From Verticillium longisporum (taxonomy: Eukaryota; Ascomycota; Sordariomycetes; Glomerellales; Plectosphaerellaceae), in NCBI GenBank assembly GCA_019188255.1, contig JAETXT010000009.1, positions 1,116,001-1,180,000 of the forward strand: a stretch of DNA of 64,000 nt. The letters are read 5' to 3'. Made by a program: the position numbers and the translations under genes. Numbering within the stretch: position 1 is the stretch's first letter; each line of letters opens with the position of its first letter. Positions 20,909 to 31,947 of this stretch are shown piece by piece. The notes beneath the pieces were generated by a model, which was not told where the DNA came from, made no database searches, and saw only the letters and a list, made by a program, of their open reading frames with translations.

Positions 20909-22638
20909 TTATGCCAAGTTGCACGCCTTGAAGTGACCCGTGTCAATCGCTCGACTGGAGCAGGCCCCGAGTCGGCCGGCCTTCCGCGTCTTGCGGGTTT
21001 GAAGGCCGCCGGATTCCCGTTCGGGGAAGCCGTCGAAGCTGGTGCCGTACAGCGCGACGGCATGAGCGATGGCCTTTGTATTGATCTCCAGAAAGTCGTA
21101 GCTCATGTTGCCAATGGTGTCGTACTGAGTATGATAGTTCGGGTCATGAATGATGCCAGCAACGCCTCCGAACAGCGCGACCTCCTCCTCAGTCTTGATC
21201 TCATCGGCACCGGTAAACAGACCGCCGGAGGGGATGCCCGCACCTAGGAACGGTCCGTAGTGTGACGGGCCGGAGAACTGAGTGGGCAGCAGAGGAAGGT
21301 CCTGCGACGCGAAGTAGTCTTCAAACAGGGCCTCGGCCTCAGCAGAGCCAGGTGGGCCTGAAAGCCCAAAGGCGCTTCCGTCACCATCATAAACGGCAAG
21401 TATCCCGTTGCCGGACCCGACCATGTCAAAGTTGAGGTAGAGTCTGACCTTGTCAAGTTCTTCTTGCTCGGCTGTGGCGACGTAGTATGTCGACCCAAGC
21501 AGGCCCGACTCCTCGGCCGTCCACCAGCCGAAACGGATGGTCGAATTGGTCACATAACGAGCGAGCTGACGAGCAACCTCGAGGATGGCGATGCTGCCGC
21601 TTCCGTTGTCGTTGATACCAGGGCCTTCGGCAACGCTGTCCAAGTGAGCGCCCACGAAGAGAATGTTGTCCGGGTCGCCCCTAGTCGTGGTTGCGATGAT
21701 GTTATCACTAAGGTAGATGAGGTTAGCTTCGAATAACGAAAGTCAACTCTCGTGACGAAGGTCAACTCTCGTGGGTTGGCCTGCATACCTGTACCAGATG
21801 TCTCCAGCAGTGGCAGTGTAGAAGCTATCGACTATGATTTCCTCGCCAGCTTGAAGCCTAGCTGACAATGCCAGTCCGAGTTCGTTCGAGATGCCTGATG
21901 TCGGGACGGTGGGGCCCTCCGGCAGGTCTTCGTAGGAGAGCACGCCGTTGATGGGGGCGCTCCCGGGACGTAATCAAAGATGACTAGAGCCGCGGCCCCA
22001 GCGGCACCGGCGTTGGCTGACTTGAGGGCAAACGAGCAGGAGCCGCCTTGAGGACCTCTCGAGATGAGGCCGATGTTGCCCTCGATCTCGGGAGGAAAGT
22101 CTTGCGTCTGCAACGGTCAGTTACAAGAATAGTCAAGGCAGTATGTCTGTTGCTTACTCCATTACATCCATAGGCATTGACCCAGATCAGTTCGAGCCCC
22201 TCAAGTGTGGCGTTCTTGGAGAATTGGAACGTCTGAGACTCCACCTCTTCGCCATCGATCGTCACAGCGCCCTCGTTGAAGAACTCAACAACATCGGCAT
22301 AAGTTTGACGTTCGATCTCGTAGTAGTCGCCTAAAGCTTCGAGGTTCTCAACCACGTAATCGGCGGTCCTGTTGTACCCAATCGATCCAGCCAGGCGGAA
22401 GTACTCGGAGTCGTAGGCGATATCAGAGAAAGCCTCGGCATGAGTCTTGAGGTTCTCGAGCTTGATGGCGTTTTGGAGTTTCTCCTGCAGTGCCGTTTTA
22501 GCTAGAGCATAAAGCACAGTAGGTGAATCGGGGGGCATGTACCGAATCCACAGGCTTCCAAGGGACACACGGCGTTTGCGCAAACACTGAGCGAGAAAGC
22601 ATCGCCACAACAACAGCTGATGTCAAACACTTCATCAT
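20909..22638 (-). CDS. secreted M28 aminopeptidase with PA domain (aminopeptidase Y-like)
   Basis: About 510 aa zinc metallopeptidase. Exons 22638-22569 (less certain), 22501-22158, 22107-21789 and 21707-20909. An N-terminal signal peptide (MMKCLTSAVVVAMLSRSVFA) precedes the mature start; the donor GTGTCC at 22568 was chosen because it alone gives the right phase. A PA domain spans roughly residues 120-230 (GNIGLISRG, SANAGAAGAAALVIFD). Di-zinc site residues visible: GAHLDSV, INDNGSG, TAEESGLLGS, NFDMVGS and HDPNYHTQYDT. Frame breaks at 21965-21967 (GGG for GGGG, coding CCCC), where PGSAPINGVLSYEDLP is expected. It removes N-terminal residues from peptides, outside the cell or in the vacuole. 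Its 3' end lies about 150 bp from the transposon relic. Confidence 0.87.
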
Positions 22639-24270
22639 GATGGCCGTTTCCTGATTATAATTGGGTTCTCGAGCAAACAGCGGTCCAGAAATGGAACAAA
22701 CGCAAACAGGGCATGGCACTGAGCCGACCTCTGAACGCACATTGGTATTTCAGTCGGCGTCAAGCTGCTTTTCAAGCCGCTTGACAGGACTCAGACAAGC
22801 ATGACGACGGCGAAACCCCTGCGCAGTAAGTCGAGTGTTACCCTATCACAACCAGAAGAGATGAGAACATGCTGTCGACCGGCCTGCGGCTCTCAACATG
22901 CATCAATTCGACCTTCCGCTTTGGTCATGGTAGGTGAGTTGGGGCGAGGGGGCTCGATGGCGTGGTGATGCCATCACTGATGAGCTGCGGGTAGCCTGCA
23001 GGAAGCTGTGAGCAGCGATGCAAGACAGCAATGCCAGCCTGCATGTCGGTTGATTGTACATGACGCCGCTGCTAAAGGACCTGCTGTATGGGGTTACGCA
23101 GCGTAGGACGAGGCGCCAGGTGGATAGATTGAATGTGATCTGGACTGGTCGATCCTCTCACTTTGTGACGGGTGGCGTGCCTGACCCTGTCAGAGTCGAA
23201 ATCCAGAAGCTCCTCGTTGGGGTTCTTCGAAGCTGTAGCAAAATTGTCGCCGAATCACGATTCCCGGCTTTCCGTCTCTTGCAGACAGCTACACCCTCAA
23301 GAGGCGCCACCACTGGCTCCCCGCATGGGTCGGATAGATAACGGATCGCGAATTGCCATAGTGCAGATGGGTATTTTGCCGGGACAACGCAAGGTCCAGA
23401 AACTACGAGCCGGAGTAGCAGCTCCTCTCCACGTCGCAGACAACTCGCAGGTGGACGCGAGGATGTGAACTCATGATTGATGCACCACAACATGCCGGCC
23501 AAGGTAGCATCGGCCTTGTCACCCCTCCGATGACGGGACAAGCGGCGCCTGGCAGAAGTGTGAGGGCAATCGGAGCTCTGGCCGTCCCCTCCGGTGGTGA
23601 TCTGCTTTCCCGCTGTGATGGGAAGACTGCATTGGTGGCGGGTCGCCCATTTCAGTAGACAGGCTTGGCAGGCTGCCGAATTGCTGTGAGAACCTCGGAC
23701 TTGTTGGAGATTAGCTCTCTGCTCCATATCGTCCCTGTCTTTAACACAGCACAAACATGCTTGCAGGGATGATCTGACAGGGGGGTCACGGAATCGGGAA
23801 CCATTCCTCTGGGGTGTCCATTTTCCGCAGCGTTTTGGGGGTCCAGTTCACATGGAGTCGTTGAGCTTGGCAGCCTAGAATGAGTCGAGAAAGCACCTCA
23901 GCGTTGACGCAAGCAGCCGAAGTGAAATCAATTGAGGCAGCATTCTAGTTTCTGGAAGGAAAAGAGTGAAGCGTCAGAGAGCCTCGTTCCATTTATCTGC
24001 TTAATAGCGATAGTAGATAACGCAGCTCATGCAATACTCAGATATATGCATTTATGAGCCATAACCACTCCATTCTCCACCAACGAGCTCCCTTGACAAT
24101 CTCTTGGTTTTGACCATTCGCAGACCACCATCACAGCCTTGTTTGCTGTATTGCCACGAACACCTCAACAGAGCGGCAAAGACACCTGCTCGCCACCTTC
24201 CGACGCCTTCTTCATCCTCGATTCCGACGCCTTACGAGTTAGAGCGAGCGCAGCATCCATCCGCCCCGCC
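22639..24270. other. intergenic, no gene seen
   Basis: About 1.6 kb between two divergently transcribed genes (M28 peptidase minus, splicing factor plus). A 198-codon minus-strand frame at 23158-23754 has no recognisable domain or protein-like composition and I do not call it. Both promoters must lie here; the last 150 bp are probably the splicing-factor 5' UTR. Confidence 0.5.
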
Positions 24271-27030
24271 ATGGCGGACGACTTCCCTGACAGCGGATCG
24301 AGGGACCGCTCCTACCCCAACAGAGACGACGACAACAACAACAACTACAACAACTACAGCCGCAGATCGTCTCCTCGTGGACCTCGCGCGCAGTCAAACG
24401 ACGCTACACACCAACGGTATCAGGACCACAAGGACGGCTACCGGTCTTGGCAGGGTAAAGATCCGAACTGAGCATGCCTTGGCGGAGCCGCGTGATGGGG
24501 TGCAACGGGAGAGCAGAGCGTCCGATGAACAATCGGCCGCAAGACATGACCAACTTGGCTTGAGCGTTAGGGCTAACTTCCCCCCGGGCCGACGCGACTA
24601 TTCTAGGTCTCCCGCGAGGAATGAGCTCTCGTACGACGATGCGCCCCCGGCGACGGGCGGCAGGCGCACCACCCGCGGGACTACTACTACCAAGAGTCCT
24701 CCGGCTGGGACGACGAAGGAACCCATCGCGGCGACTACCGGGACAGACGGGATCGTGACGGGCGTGACTGGTTGCGGTCGCAGGCCGACGATGGCCAGCT
24801 GTACGACGACTACCGGGCTTCGGGCCGCCCTGCGTCGCCGTCTCGCAAGCTCCACCGATCGCCCACCGATACCATCATCTTGGAGGGCCTGGCGCCAGAT
24901 CTGACGTCAAACGATGTGAGTCGCCGGGCTTTTGTCGACCCGTTATGTCGTCCGCCGTCACTGACTGGACCGACCTGACTATAGGTTCGCGAACTCCTCG
25001 ACAAGTCGTGTGACATGTCGCGCTATCTCGCCATCGACGTCCGCCTGCCCCCCGGCCGGGCGAGGCGGGCCTTTGTGCAGTTCGGACACATCGACGACGC
25101 TGTGGACTTTATGCAGGCATACCACTCGAGCCTGTCCTTTGATTTTGACGAGGATCCGAACGATCGGTGGCCGGTGTACATGCACTATGCTCGCAGCAGC
25201 CGCGACGAACTCGACTCGCGGGGCGGTGCGGGCAAGGAAGACTGGATCTGTCTCACCGTGAGCCTTGAAACCCTCGGCGATGTATACATCTACTAACATG
25301 TGACAGTGCGAGTTTTCCAACTATGCCAGCCGCATGAGGTGCAAGAGATGCGGCGCGTCACCAGCGGGTAGGTCCTCAACACGCAGAATGGCTAGCAGAA
25401 TACTAACACGGGAGTAGATGACGGTCCGCACGACAATATCACGGGCGAAAGCGACGCCGGTACCACGCCGTCCCAGATTCTCGTGTTTTTCCCACTCGCT
25501 CCCTCCGTCACCGAAGACGAGCTTGCCGCCGGTGCCACCAAGCTTGAGCTCGCCGAGAAGCGGCCCGCCCCCAAGCCATCGGGGGAGGGCCCTCCAAAGC
25601 TCAAGTCGACAGCACCAACCGGGGACGGAGCCGGTTTTGGTGCCAAACCGGGATCGCTGCACCGCGTCTTCTTGATGCGGCATCGGAACACGGACGAGTC
25701 ACTCAAGTTTGGGTTTGCCGAGTTCTGGACGGTTGAAGACGCGCTCGCTGCGCTCGACAAATTTAAGCGGCTGCGCACGTTCACCATTGCGTCGGCAGCC
25801 GTCACCGTGTCGACAATTCACTTGGGTGTGTTCGTGCCTGAGACGAGGGAGATTCTCCCGCCAATCGAGAAGCTGTCGTTCTTCCCACTTTTCAACCCGA
25901 CGATACGCGTCAAGTACTGGGAGTCGAGCGTATATCCCAGCCAAAAGCTCGTGACGGAGGCGGCCCCCGAGCAGCCGAAAGCCAAGATGGACGAAGAGTC
26001 GGTCGACGGCGTCAAGAAGAGCAAGAAGCGCAAGGCGGAGGGGGCGCTTCCCGGGGCCTCGAAGAAGGCAGCCCCCATGATGGGCCAGATGGCATTCTGG
26101 CAGAAGAAGCACGACGAGATTCACGAGGGCAAGAAGCAGGCGGAGCTCAACGCACAGGAGAGAGAGCAAGAGATGATGGCACGGTCGGGGGAGCGGGCGC
26201 CTGTGAAGATTTCCCTCGCTGGGGGCGGCCTCCCGCCCTCGGGTGCTGAGAGTCGCGGTGCCATCAAGATGTCGCTGTCGAGCGGTGCCGTTGTGACGTC
26301 TGTTTCTGCGTCTACAGCACCGACGTTGGCTGCTCCACGGAAGGAGACGGACGATGCATCTACACCCAAGGCCGAGGTGGCCCAATCTGTCGCATCCTAC
26401 GTCGACCACGAAAAGGTGTGCTGCCTGCTCTGCATGATGAAGTACAAATCACTCGACGACCTCAACACGCATGAGCGGTCGAGGAATCACAAGACGGCCA
26501 TGGCAGACGAGGCCAAGGTCAAGGCGGCGCAGCCGAGGATAGCAGCACGCGACAAGCGAATGGCCAAGGCCCTCGAGGAGGCTGGCGGACAAGGCGGCAG
26601 TCTGACCCCGCAGGACGACGACTCGGCACCGCAGTACAGGGACCGGGCGAAGGAACGACGACAAGTGTTCAGCCAGCCGAACAAACCAGGCGCGCCGCCG
26701 CCGGGTGCCAAGTCGGTTCCGCGCAGGGATGACAACAGCAAGACGGGGGGCCGCGAGGCGTCTCCCCCAGTGGCGCCGCTGCAGTCCAAGGGGTCGGCGA
26801 TGCTGGCGAAGATGGGCTGGAGTTCGGGGCAGGGTCTCGGGGCCAAAGGCGAGGGGCGCACCGAGGTCATCGAGACGCACGCGTACCAGGAAGGCGTGGG
26901 CCTGGGTGCCGAGGGAGGCAACCTCGGCGATGCGGCAGAGTTGGCGCGGCGCAAGACGACCAACAGCTACGCCGACTACGTTGACACGGTGCAGGACAAG
27001 GCACGGCAGCGGTATAGCAAGCTCGAGTGA
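24271..27030 (+). CDS. RBM5/RBM10-like splicing factor (RRM, RanBP2 zinc finger, RRM, C2H2, G-patch)
   Basis: About 813 aa nuclear RNA-binding protein. Exons 24271-24454, 24607-24915, 24985-25257, 25307-25367 and 25418-27030. Order of domains: an Asn/Asp/Arg-Ser-rich N-terminus; RRM1 (TIILEGLAPDLTSNDV onward); a RanBP2 zinc finger split by an intron (DWICLTC..N..CKRC); RRM2 (QILVFFPLAPSVTEDEL to FGFAEFWTVEDALAAL); a C2H2 finger (CCLLCMMKYKSLDDLNTHERS); and a G-patch (MLAKMGWSSGQGLGAKGEG). This is the RBM5/RBM10 architecture, proteins that control 3' splice-site choice and contact the DEAH helicase through the G-patch. Two one-base deficits are needed: GGGG at 24453-24455 before the first donor, and C6 at 24644-24648; with both, all phases close. 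Upstream part of exon 2 is therefore less certain. Confidence 0.88.
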
Positions 27031-27562
27031 TGGCGGCGGCGACGGCCTTGCAGGGACAATTCTTGCTTGTCGCGTATTTGTAGAGTAGGAGAAGCTGTTT
27101 GCCCCCAAGCAAAACCATTGAAGACATGTCTCCATGATCAAGAAACCTGTTCAACCCCACAGAAAGCAAAGAGCGATGGTAGAAGGCCGCAGTCTAGAAG
27201 GCCGCAGTCCGCAGCCTTCGGGTGAGGTCGAGAGAGTGATTCCGAGGTGGAGCAGCTCGAATCAGACTTTTTCCTCGTCATGCGCCTCGTGCCGACTCTC
27301 CTCTCTCAGCTTGTTATTTCCGCAAGATTTGACTCATTCTCAACTGGCCTTTCATCAAACTCGCGGCTTAGTCTCAGTAGCAACATCATTGACTCATCAG
27401 GTGCGTTCTGAAAGTCAGGCAAAGGCAGATGAGAGTTATCGGACGGATTGACCCCGCCACCCCGCCCAAAACATCATGTTGACCCTCTTCTCACCAGTCT
27501 ACACAAGTCACTCCATCGTCTGAACCGTTACACCATCACATCGAACAGCCCTCACCGCTGCC
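27031..27562. promoter_or_regulatory. ADE1 promoter with two TGACTCA (Gcn4/CPC1) sites
   Basis: Intergenic region ahead of the SAICAR synthase gene. TGACTCA, the core bound by the bZIP regulator Gcn4/CPC1/CpcA, occurs at 27330-27336 and 27390-27396, 60 bp apart and about 170-230 bp before the ATG. This fits cross-pathway (general amino-acid) control of purine synthesis, known in yeast. Confidence 0.7.
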
Positions 27563-28510
27563 ATGTCGTCCTCAGCCCCCCTCACGACGCTCTCGCTGCC
27601 GTCCCTCGAGAGGATCGCTTCCGGCAAGGTGCGCGACCTCTTCGCGCTGCCCGACGACCCGACCTCGCTGCTCTTCGTCGCGACAGACCGCATCTCGGCC
27701 TACGACGTCATCCTCCAGAACGGCACCCCCACCAAGGGCGCCGTGCTGACGCTGCTGTCGCAGTTCTGGTTCGGGCTCCTCGCCGAGCGCGTGCCCGGCC
27801 TGCGCACGCACTTCCTGTCGCTCGGCGCCCCGGCGTCGCTGCCGCTGACGCCCGCCGAGCGCGCGCTGACCGCCCACCGCGCCATGCGCGTGCGCCGCCT
27901 CAAGGTGTTCCCCGTCGAGGCCATCGTGCGCGGCTACCTCGCCGGGTCGGGCTACGCCGAGTACGCCAGGAGCTCGACGGTGCACGGCATCCCGCTGCCC
28001 GCCGGGCTGCGCCGCTGCGAGAAGCTGCCGACGCCCCTCTACACGCCCTCGACCAAGGCCGACCAGGGTCAGCACGACGAGAACATCCACCCCGACGCCG
28101 CCGCCGCCCTCGTCGGCGCCGCCTACGCCCCGCGCATCGAGCGCCTCGCCCTCGCCCTCTACACCGCCGCCTCCGAGCACGCCCGCGCGCGCGGCGCCCT
28201 CACCGCCGACACGAAATTCGAGTTTGGCCGCGACGAGGCCTCCGACGACATTGGCCTCGTCGACGAGACCCTGACCCCCGACAGCTCGCGCTTCTGGCCC
28301 GCCGACCGCTACGAGGTCGGCCGCGAGCAGGAGAGCTTCGACAAGCAGTTTGTCCGCGACTGGCTCGTGTCGCGCGGCCTCAAGGGCGTCGACGGCGTCG
28401 CCGTCCCCGACGACGTCGCCGCCCGCACGGCCGACAAGTACCGCGAGATCTTTGAAAAGCTCACCGGCGAGCCCTTTGAGGCCGCCGTCGCTCGCGTCGG
28501 CGCCGCGTAG
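27563..28510 (+). CDS. ADE1: phosphoribosylaminoimidazole-succinocarboxamide (SAICAR) synthase
   Basis: 315 aa, single exon. Catalyses ATP-dependent joining of CAIR and aspartate to SAICAR, the seventh step of de novo purine synthesis, in the cytosol. Conserved blocks visible: GKVRDLF (nucleotide-binding loop, about 18-24), TDRISAYDV, VRGYLAGSGY, LPTPLYTPSTKAD, DTKFEFG, VDETLTPDSSRFW and SFDKQFVRDWL. Length matches yeast Ade1 (306 aa). Codon use is strongly C/G-ending, more biased than neighbours, as expected for a well expressed housekeeping gene. The start is fixed by the conserved SLPSLERIASGKVRD following MSSSAPLTTL. Confidence 0.97.
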   Translation: MSSSAPLTTLSLPSLERIASGKVRDLFALPDDPTSLLFVATDRISAYDVILQNGTPTKGAVLTLLSQFWFGLLAERVPGLRTHFLSLGAPASLPLTPAERALTAHRAMRVRRLKVFPVEAIVRGYLAGSGYAEYARSSTVHGIPLPAGLRRCEKLPTPLYTPSTKADQGQHDENIHPDAAAALVGAAYAPRIERLALALYTAASEHARARGALTADTKFEFGRDEASDDIGLVDETLTPDSSRFWPADRYEVGREQESFDKQFVRDWLVSRGLKGVDGVAVPDDVAARTADKYREIFEKLTGEPFEAAVARVGAA

Positions 28511-28952
28511 CGTCCGAAGACAGTCGGACCTGGCACGTCGTTTGCTGAAAAGCGTCTTTCTAGATATGGCTTCCCAATGTATCGTGTCTTCATGTTCCGT
28601 GGACCTTATTCGTTGCATGTTCGCTTTGATGACGGCGGGAACGAGCAGACGTCCGTCAGTGCACAACTGTCTCAGTCTCGCCTAGCCTCTTGTCCATCGT
28701 CGACGGGCTAGTATAGCAACTCCCCTCGGGTGAACCAGAGCCTGTCAACGGGGGTATCAACAAATCATCATCAGACACCACACATCAGGTCAGCTTCTGT
28801 ATTAATCCTCGCCTCCGCGAGCCATCCTACTCAAACATCAAGCGGCTACCAGCCACGCCTATGCCAGACTCTTATGAAGAAAAAAAAAAGAAAACCACGA
28901 CCAAGAACATCCCCAAGGCCAGCTGCAAAAGCGCAAACCGGCGGAGAGAGAG

Positions 28953-28989
<37 letters not shown>

Positions 28990-29302
28990 AGCCCTGATGT
29001 CCCCGCCTCCTGACTCCGTTTCGTCCAGTCTAATGGGCCCCCCAAAATTGATCCAGACACCCGATCCATCCGTTCGTCTTCCCTTTCTTTTTTTTCCCTT
29101 TGCCGTATGCTGTGTCATGGTGCTGTTCGGGTGGTCTCCCTGGGTAGTCCCGGATGGTGTTTCGATAGAAAATATTCAGCCCTGTGCGACCACGCCTGAA
29201 ATCATGCGAGCAAAGAACGCTGTAGCAAAACATGGGGACGCCGCATAGCCAGCCCGCCCGCCAGAAATCATAATGCAGTTAGGCGGCAGCTTCGTGCGCG
29301 AG
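28511..29302. other. convergent 3' intergenic region
   Basis: Lies between the ends of ADE1 and the minus-strand coiled-coil gene. It contains a GA microsatellite and no credible gene. Confidence 0.5.
28944..28986. repeat. (GA)n microsatellite
   Basis: About 43 bp of GA dinucleotides with one GC interruption near 28954. It lies in the 3' intergenic space between ADE1 and the next gene. Confidence 0.9.
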
Positions 29303-31828
29303 CTACCACGCCTGGGCGCGGCTGTAGCCCGCGCTGGTGCGGCTCCGCCCATCCTCCTCAAGCCCACCGCTAACCCTAGTGGGATGATGATGGGAAACTC
29401 GAGGGACCACTTCCCTGCCTGGCGCCCCATATCCCTGGCCCGAGTAATCTTGCTGTGGTGGCGCCGGCGCGTGCGGCACCTGCTGCGGTCTGCCCAATGT
29501 GGCCGGCGGCGGCTGCGAGTAGCCAGCGCTGGGCGGCTGCGTCGCCGGTGTCTCGTACTCTTCTGCGCCCTCGTCAGAAACCGGCGACGGCGGGGCACGG
29601 TAAGGAACCTTGTTCCCGCGCTGGTCGCGAATGTATTGACCGTGCGCATCAATCTCATACTCACTTTCGCTGTAGCCTCCCTCCGATCCGCCGCCGCCGC
29701 CGCCGCCATACGAGTAAGTCGCAGTCGCGGGCTGCGGATCGACAGCTGCCGGCTGCGAATAGAGAGGACCGCTGGTAGCGGCCGGCGCAGACGTCGTTGG
29801 GTTGGCCTGCGCAGAGCTTTGTGCGTATTCGTCGCTGTAGGCGCTACCCGAATTGCCGGCGTATTCCGTCTGCTGCGGCGCGGTGCCACCCTGGCGAGCG
29901 CTGCCGTGGCGGCTGGGAACGCCTTGGGTCATGGGGACGACCTGCACTCCACCAACGATGGTGGGCTGGCCGCTCTGCAGCGACAGCGTGCGCTCGCGTT
30001 CCTCTTGCTCGCGGCGGCCGAGCTCCTCCCAGGCGCGCCGGGCCTCCTCCTTGGAGATCTGGAGCTCCTTGCGCATCTCCTCAAAGCGAGTCTTGTTCAT
30101 CGAGTTGTTCTGCTCGTTCGCGACCGCCTCACGGATCGCATCCGCGCGAGCTCGACGCTCTTCGTCTAGAGCCGTCTCAAGCATGGCATTGACTTCCTGA
30201 GCCCTCTCGAGGTCGGCTCTCGTCTCAAAGAACCAGCGCTGAAACTTGCGTTCTGAGCTGGCACGGAGACGCTGCAGCTCTACCACGGCATGGAACAGGT
30301 TGGCACCGGCCGCTGACAGATCGGTGACCTGGCGGGACAGAGCTTGATTGACCGGATCGCGTTCAATGTCCTTGTTGTTCTCCTCGAGGCGGCGGATCCA
30401 AAAGTTGGTCAAGCCCTCCCAGTGAGCAGAGAGCGTCTCCCAACGCTCAAAGGCGTGGGGGAACGAATTCCTAGGCCTTGCTCCTCCAGCAGACTCGGAT
30501 GGCTGCGTGGGAGGCGGCTGAGTTGCGGTGGCGGCGGGAGGCTGCGCGGCGCTGGTGGGCTGTCGCGGGACCGTGTTATACGAAGTTTGCGGCTGTGACT
30601 GGCTCTGCGACGAGGTGCGAGCCGGCCGTTGCTGCACTGTGGTGGAGGTATCTCTCTGTCGAGAAGAAGCGGGGTTTGTCCGCGGCGCCGCGGCGTCAGA
30701 GCCACCGGTTGGCCGACGTTGCGATGTCGTGGGAGTGTGTTGTGTTTGGGAGGCAATGTGCTCAGGGGCGGCGCCACTGGCTTGGCCTCCCGCAGCAGCG
30801 CCAGCCGCTGCGGCTGCGCGACGCTCCGAGTTGCGTCTCTGGGTATCCTCCAGCAGCTGGGCCTCCTGTTGGGCTCGCTGCCTCTCTGCATGCATCTGCT
30901 CCTGTTCAGCCCGTTGGCGCGCCGCTTCTCTCGCCGCCCGCTCTTGCATGATCATCCTCGGCCCGCGAATGCCTCCGGGAGAGCCGGTAGGTGCAGGAGC
31001 AGCAGTGGGACGGGTGCGCGAAGACGAGACGGGGTTGCCATTGGAGACGGGCGTGCTGCGGCCGCCGGATCCGACAAGGTCAGCCATTTCGCCGCTCTCC
31101 TCGACAACGTCGGGCGTGAAGGGATTGGGGTGGCGCAAAGCTTCCTCGAGAGCAAAGAGGATGGCACTATGCGTGTTCTTGGAGATGCGAAGAGCGGGGT
31201 GGAGGTTGTCGGTCTTGTCCTGTCGCCTCGTGGAAGAGGGGATGCTCGCTGCCACTCGGGAGACGGTTTCTCGGAGGGTGCGGTCTCGTCGAAATCCTCG
31301 CTCAGGTCCTGCGATAGGATCCGTCTGGGTTTTGCGGGCTCTTTCTGCTGTTGCGAGTCGCGCGGGGGGATGCGAAGCGGCGAAAGAGGGCGGGGCAGGT
31401 CCGACTGCGGCGCATCTGCCGTGACGAAGTGAACCCGGGGTGCAAAGCCGACGGAGGCTGCCTCGAGGTGGACGCGGCGAGCAGCCGGGGGGCTCGGGGT
31501 AGCGTCGAAGCGCGGGGTGCGACGGAGTGAGCGAAGGTGGGAGGAGCTCGGAGACGGGGTCCTCGCGGCGAGATCGGGGGTTGCGGCTTGAGCTCGGGCG
31601 AGGGCGGCGTGCTGACGCTGCTGCAATAGGTGGGGGCGTTGAATCGTAAATGTCGTGACGGTCGTGAGAATGGTCGGGGGAGTTGGTCCCGACAACTTGG
31701 CGAGGTCCTCGGGGAGAGCTCGTGGGATCGACAAGTCGGCGGCGTCTTTGGTGTGGGTGACACCACCAACACCTCGCAGGTGGAGAGGCGAGGAAGGCTC
31801 CAAAACAGGCAATGGAGAAAAAGAAGGT
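29303..31828 (-). CDS. large coiled-coil/low-complexity protein of unknown function (start unresolved)
   Basis: Reads as about 841 codons without a visible initiator ATG. Two well-formed halves join only if GGG at 31276-31278 is GGGG (coding CCCC), giving DETAPLRETVSRVAASIPSS. N-terminal half: Pro/Arg/Ala-rich. Middle: LHPALRISKNTHSAILFALEE, then a charged, Gln-rich coiled coil (MQERAAREAARQRAEQEQ). A second long coiled coil spans about 480-620 (RRLEENNKDIERD to RRAWEELGRREQEERE). The C-terminus is Ser/Gly/Pro/Tyr-rich with a Gly8 run. I do not recognise the family; composition suggests a scaffold or cytoskeletal adaptor. At 31829 there is a good acceptor (CACCTAG, branch ACTGAC) pairing with a GTAAGT donor at 31947, so a 119-bp intron precedes this exon; the exon beyond contains no ATG that I can find. 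Confidence 0.7.
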   Translation of the reverse strand, partial: TFFFSIACFGAFLASPPARCWWCHPHQRRRRLVDPTSSPRGPRQVVGTNSPDHSHDRHDIYDSTPPPIAAASARRPRPSSSRNPRSRREDPVSELLPPSLTPSHPALRRYPEPPGCSPRPPRGSLRRLCTPGSLRHGRCAAVGPAPPSFAASHPPARLATAERARKTQTDPIAGPERGFRRDRTLRETVSRVAASIPSSTRRQDKTDNLHPALRISKNTHSAILFALEEALRHPNPFTPDVVEESGEMADLVGSGGRSTPVSNGNPVSSSRTRPTAAPAPTGSPGGIRGPRMIMQERAAREAARQRAEQEQMHAERQRAQQEAQLLEDTQRRNSERRAAAAAGAAAGGQASGAAPEHIASQTQHTPTTSQRRPTGGSDAAAPRTNPASSRQRDTSTTVQQRPARTSSQSQSQPQTSYNTVPRQPTSAAQPPAATATQPPPTQPSESAGGARPRNSFPHAFERWETLSAHWEGLTNFWIRRLEENNKDIERDPVNQALSRQVTDLSAAGANLFHAVVELQRLRASSERKFQRWFFETRADLERAQEVNAMLETALDEERRARADAIREAVANEQNNSMNKTRFEEMRKELQISKEEARRAWEELGRREQEERERTLSLQSGQPTIVGGVQVVPMTQGVPSRHGSARQGGTAPQQTEYAGNSGSAYSDEYAQSSAQANPTTSAPAATSGPLYSQPAAVDPQPATATYSYGGGGGGGSEGGYSESEYEIDAHGQYIRDQRGNKVPYRAPPSPVSDEGAEEYETPATQPPSAGYSQPPPATLGRPQQVPHAPAPPQQDYSGQGYGAPGREVVPRVSHHHPTRVSGGLEEDGRSRTSAGYSRAQAW

Positions 31829-31947
31829 CTAGGTGCGTGGCGCCGATGTCAGTGGGTGTTTCAATACGGTGTGGTTGAAGGGCAATTGAACAATAGGAAG
31901 CCCACATTCCATCAGGCACGGGCAGAGTTCAAGATGATTGTACTTAC
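31829..31947 (-). other. probable 5' intron of the coiled-coil gene
   Basis: On the minus strand it begins GTAAGTAC, has branch-like ACTGAC about 20 nt before the end and finishes CACCTAG. The upstream exon, pyrimidine-rich and without ATG from 31948 to beyond 32340, looks like 5' UTR. Confidence 0.5.

Noticed and set aside
23158..23754. 198-codon open frame on the minus strand between the M28 peptidase and the splicing factor
   Set aside because: No signal peptide, domain, splice context or protein-like composition; it overlaps both promoters.
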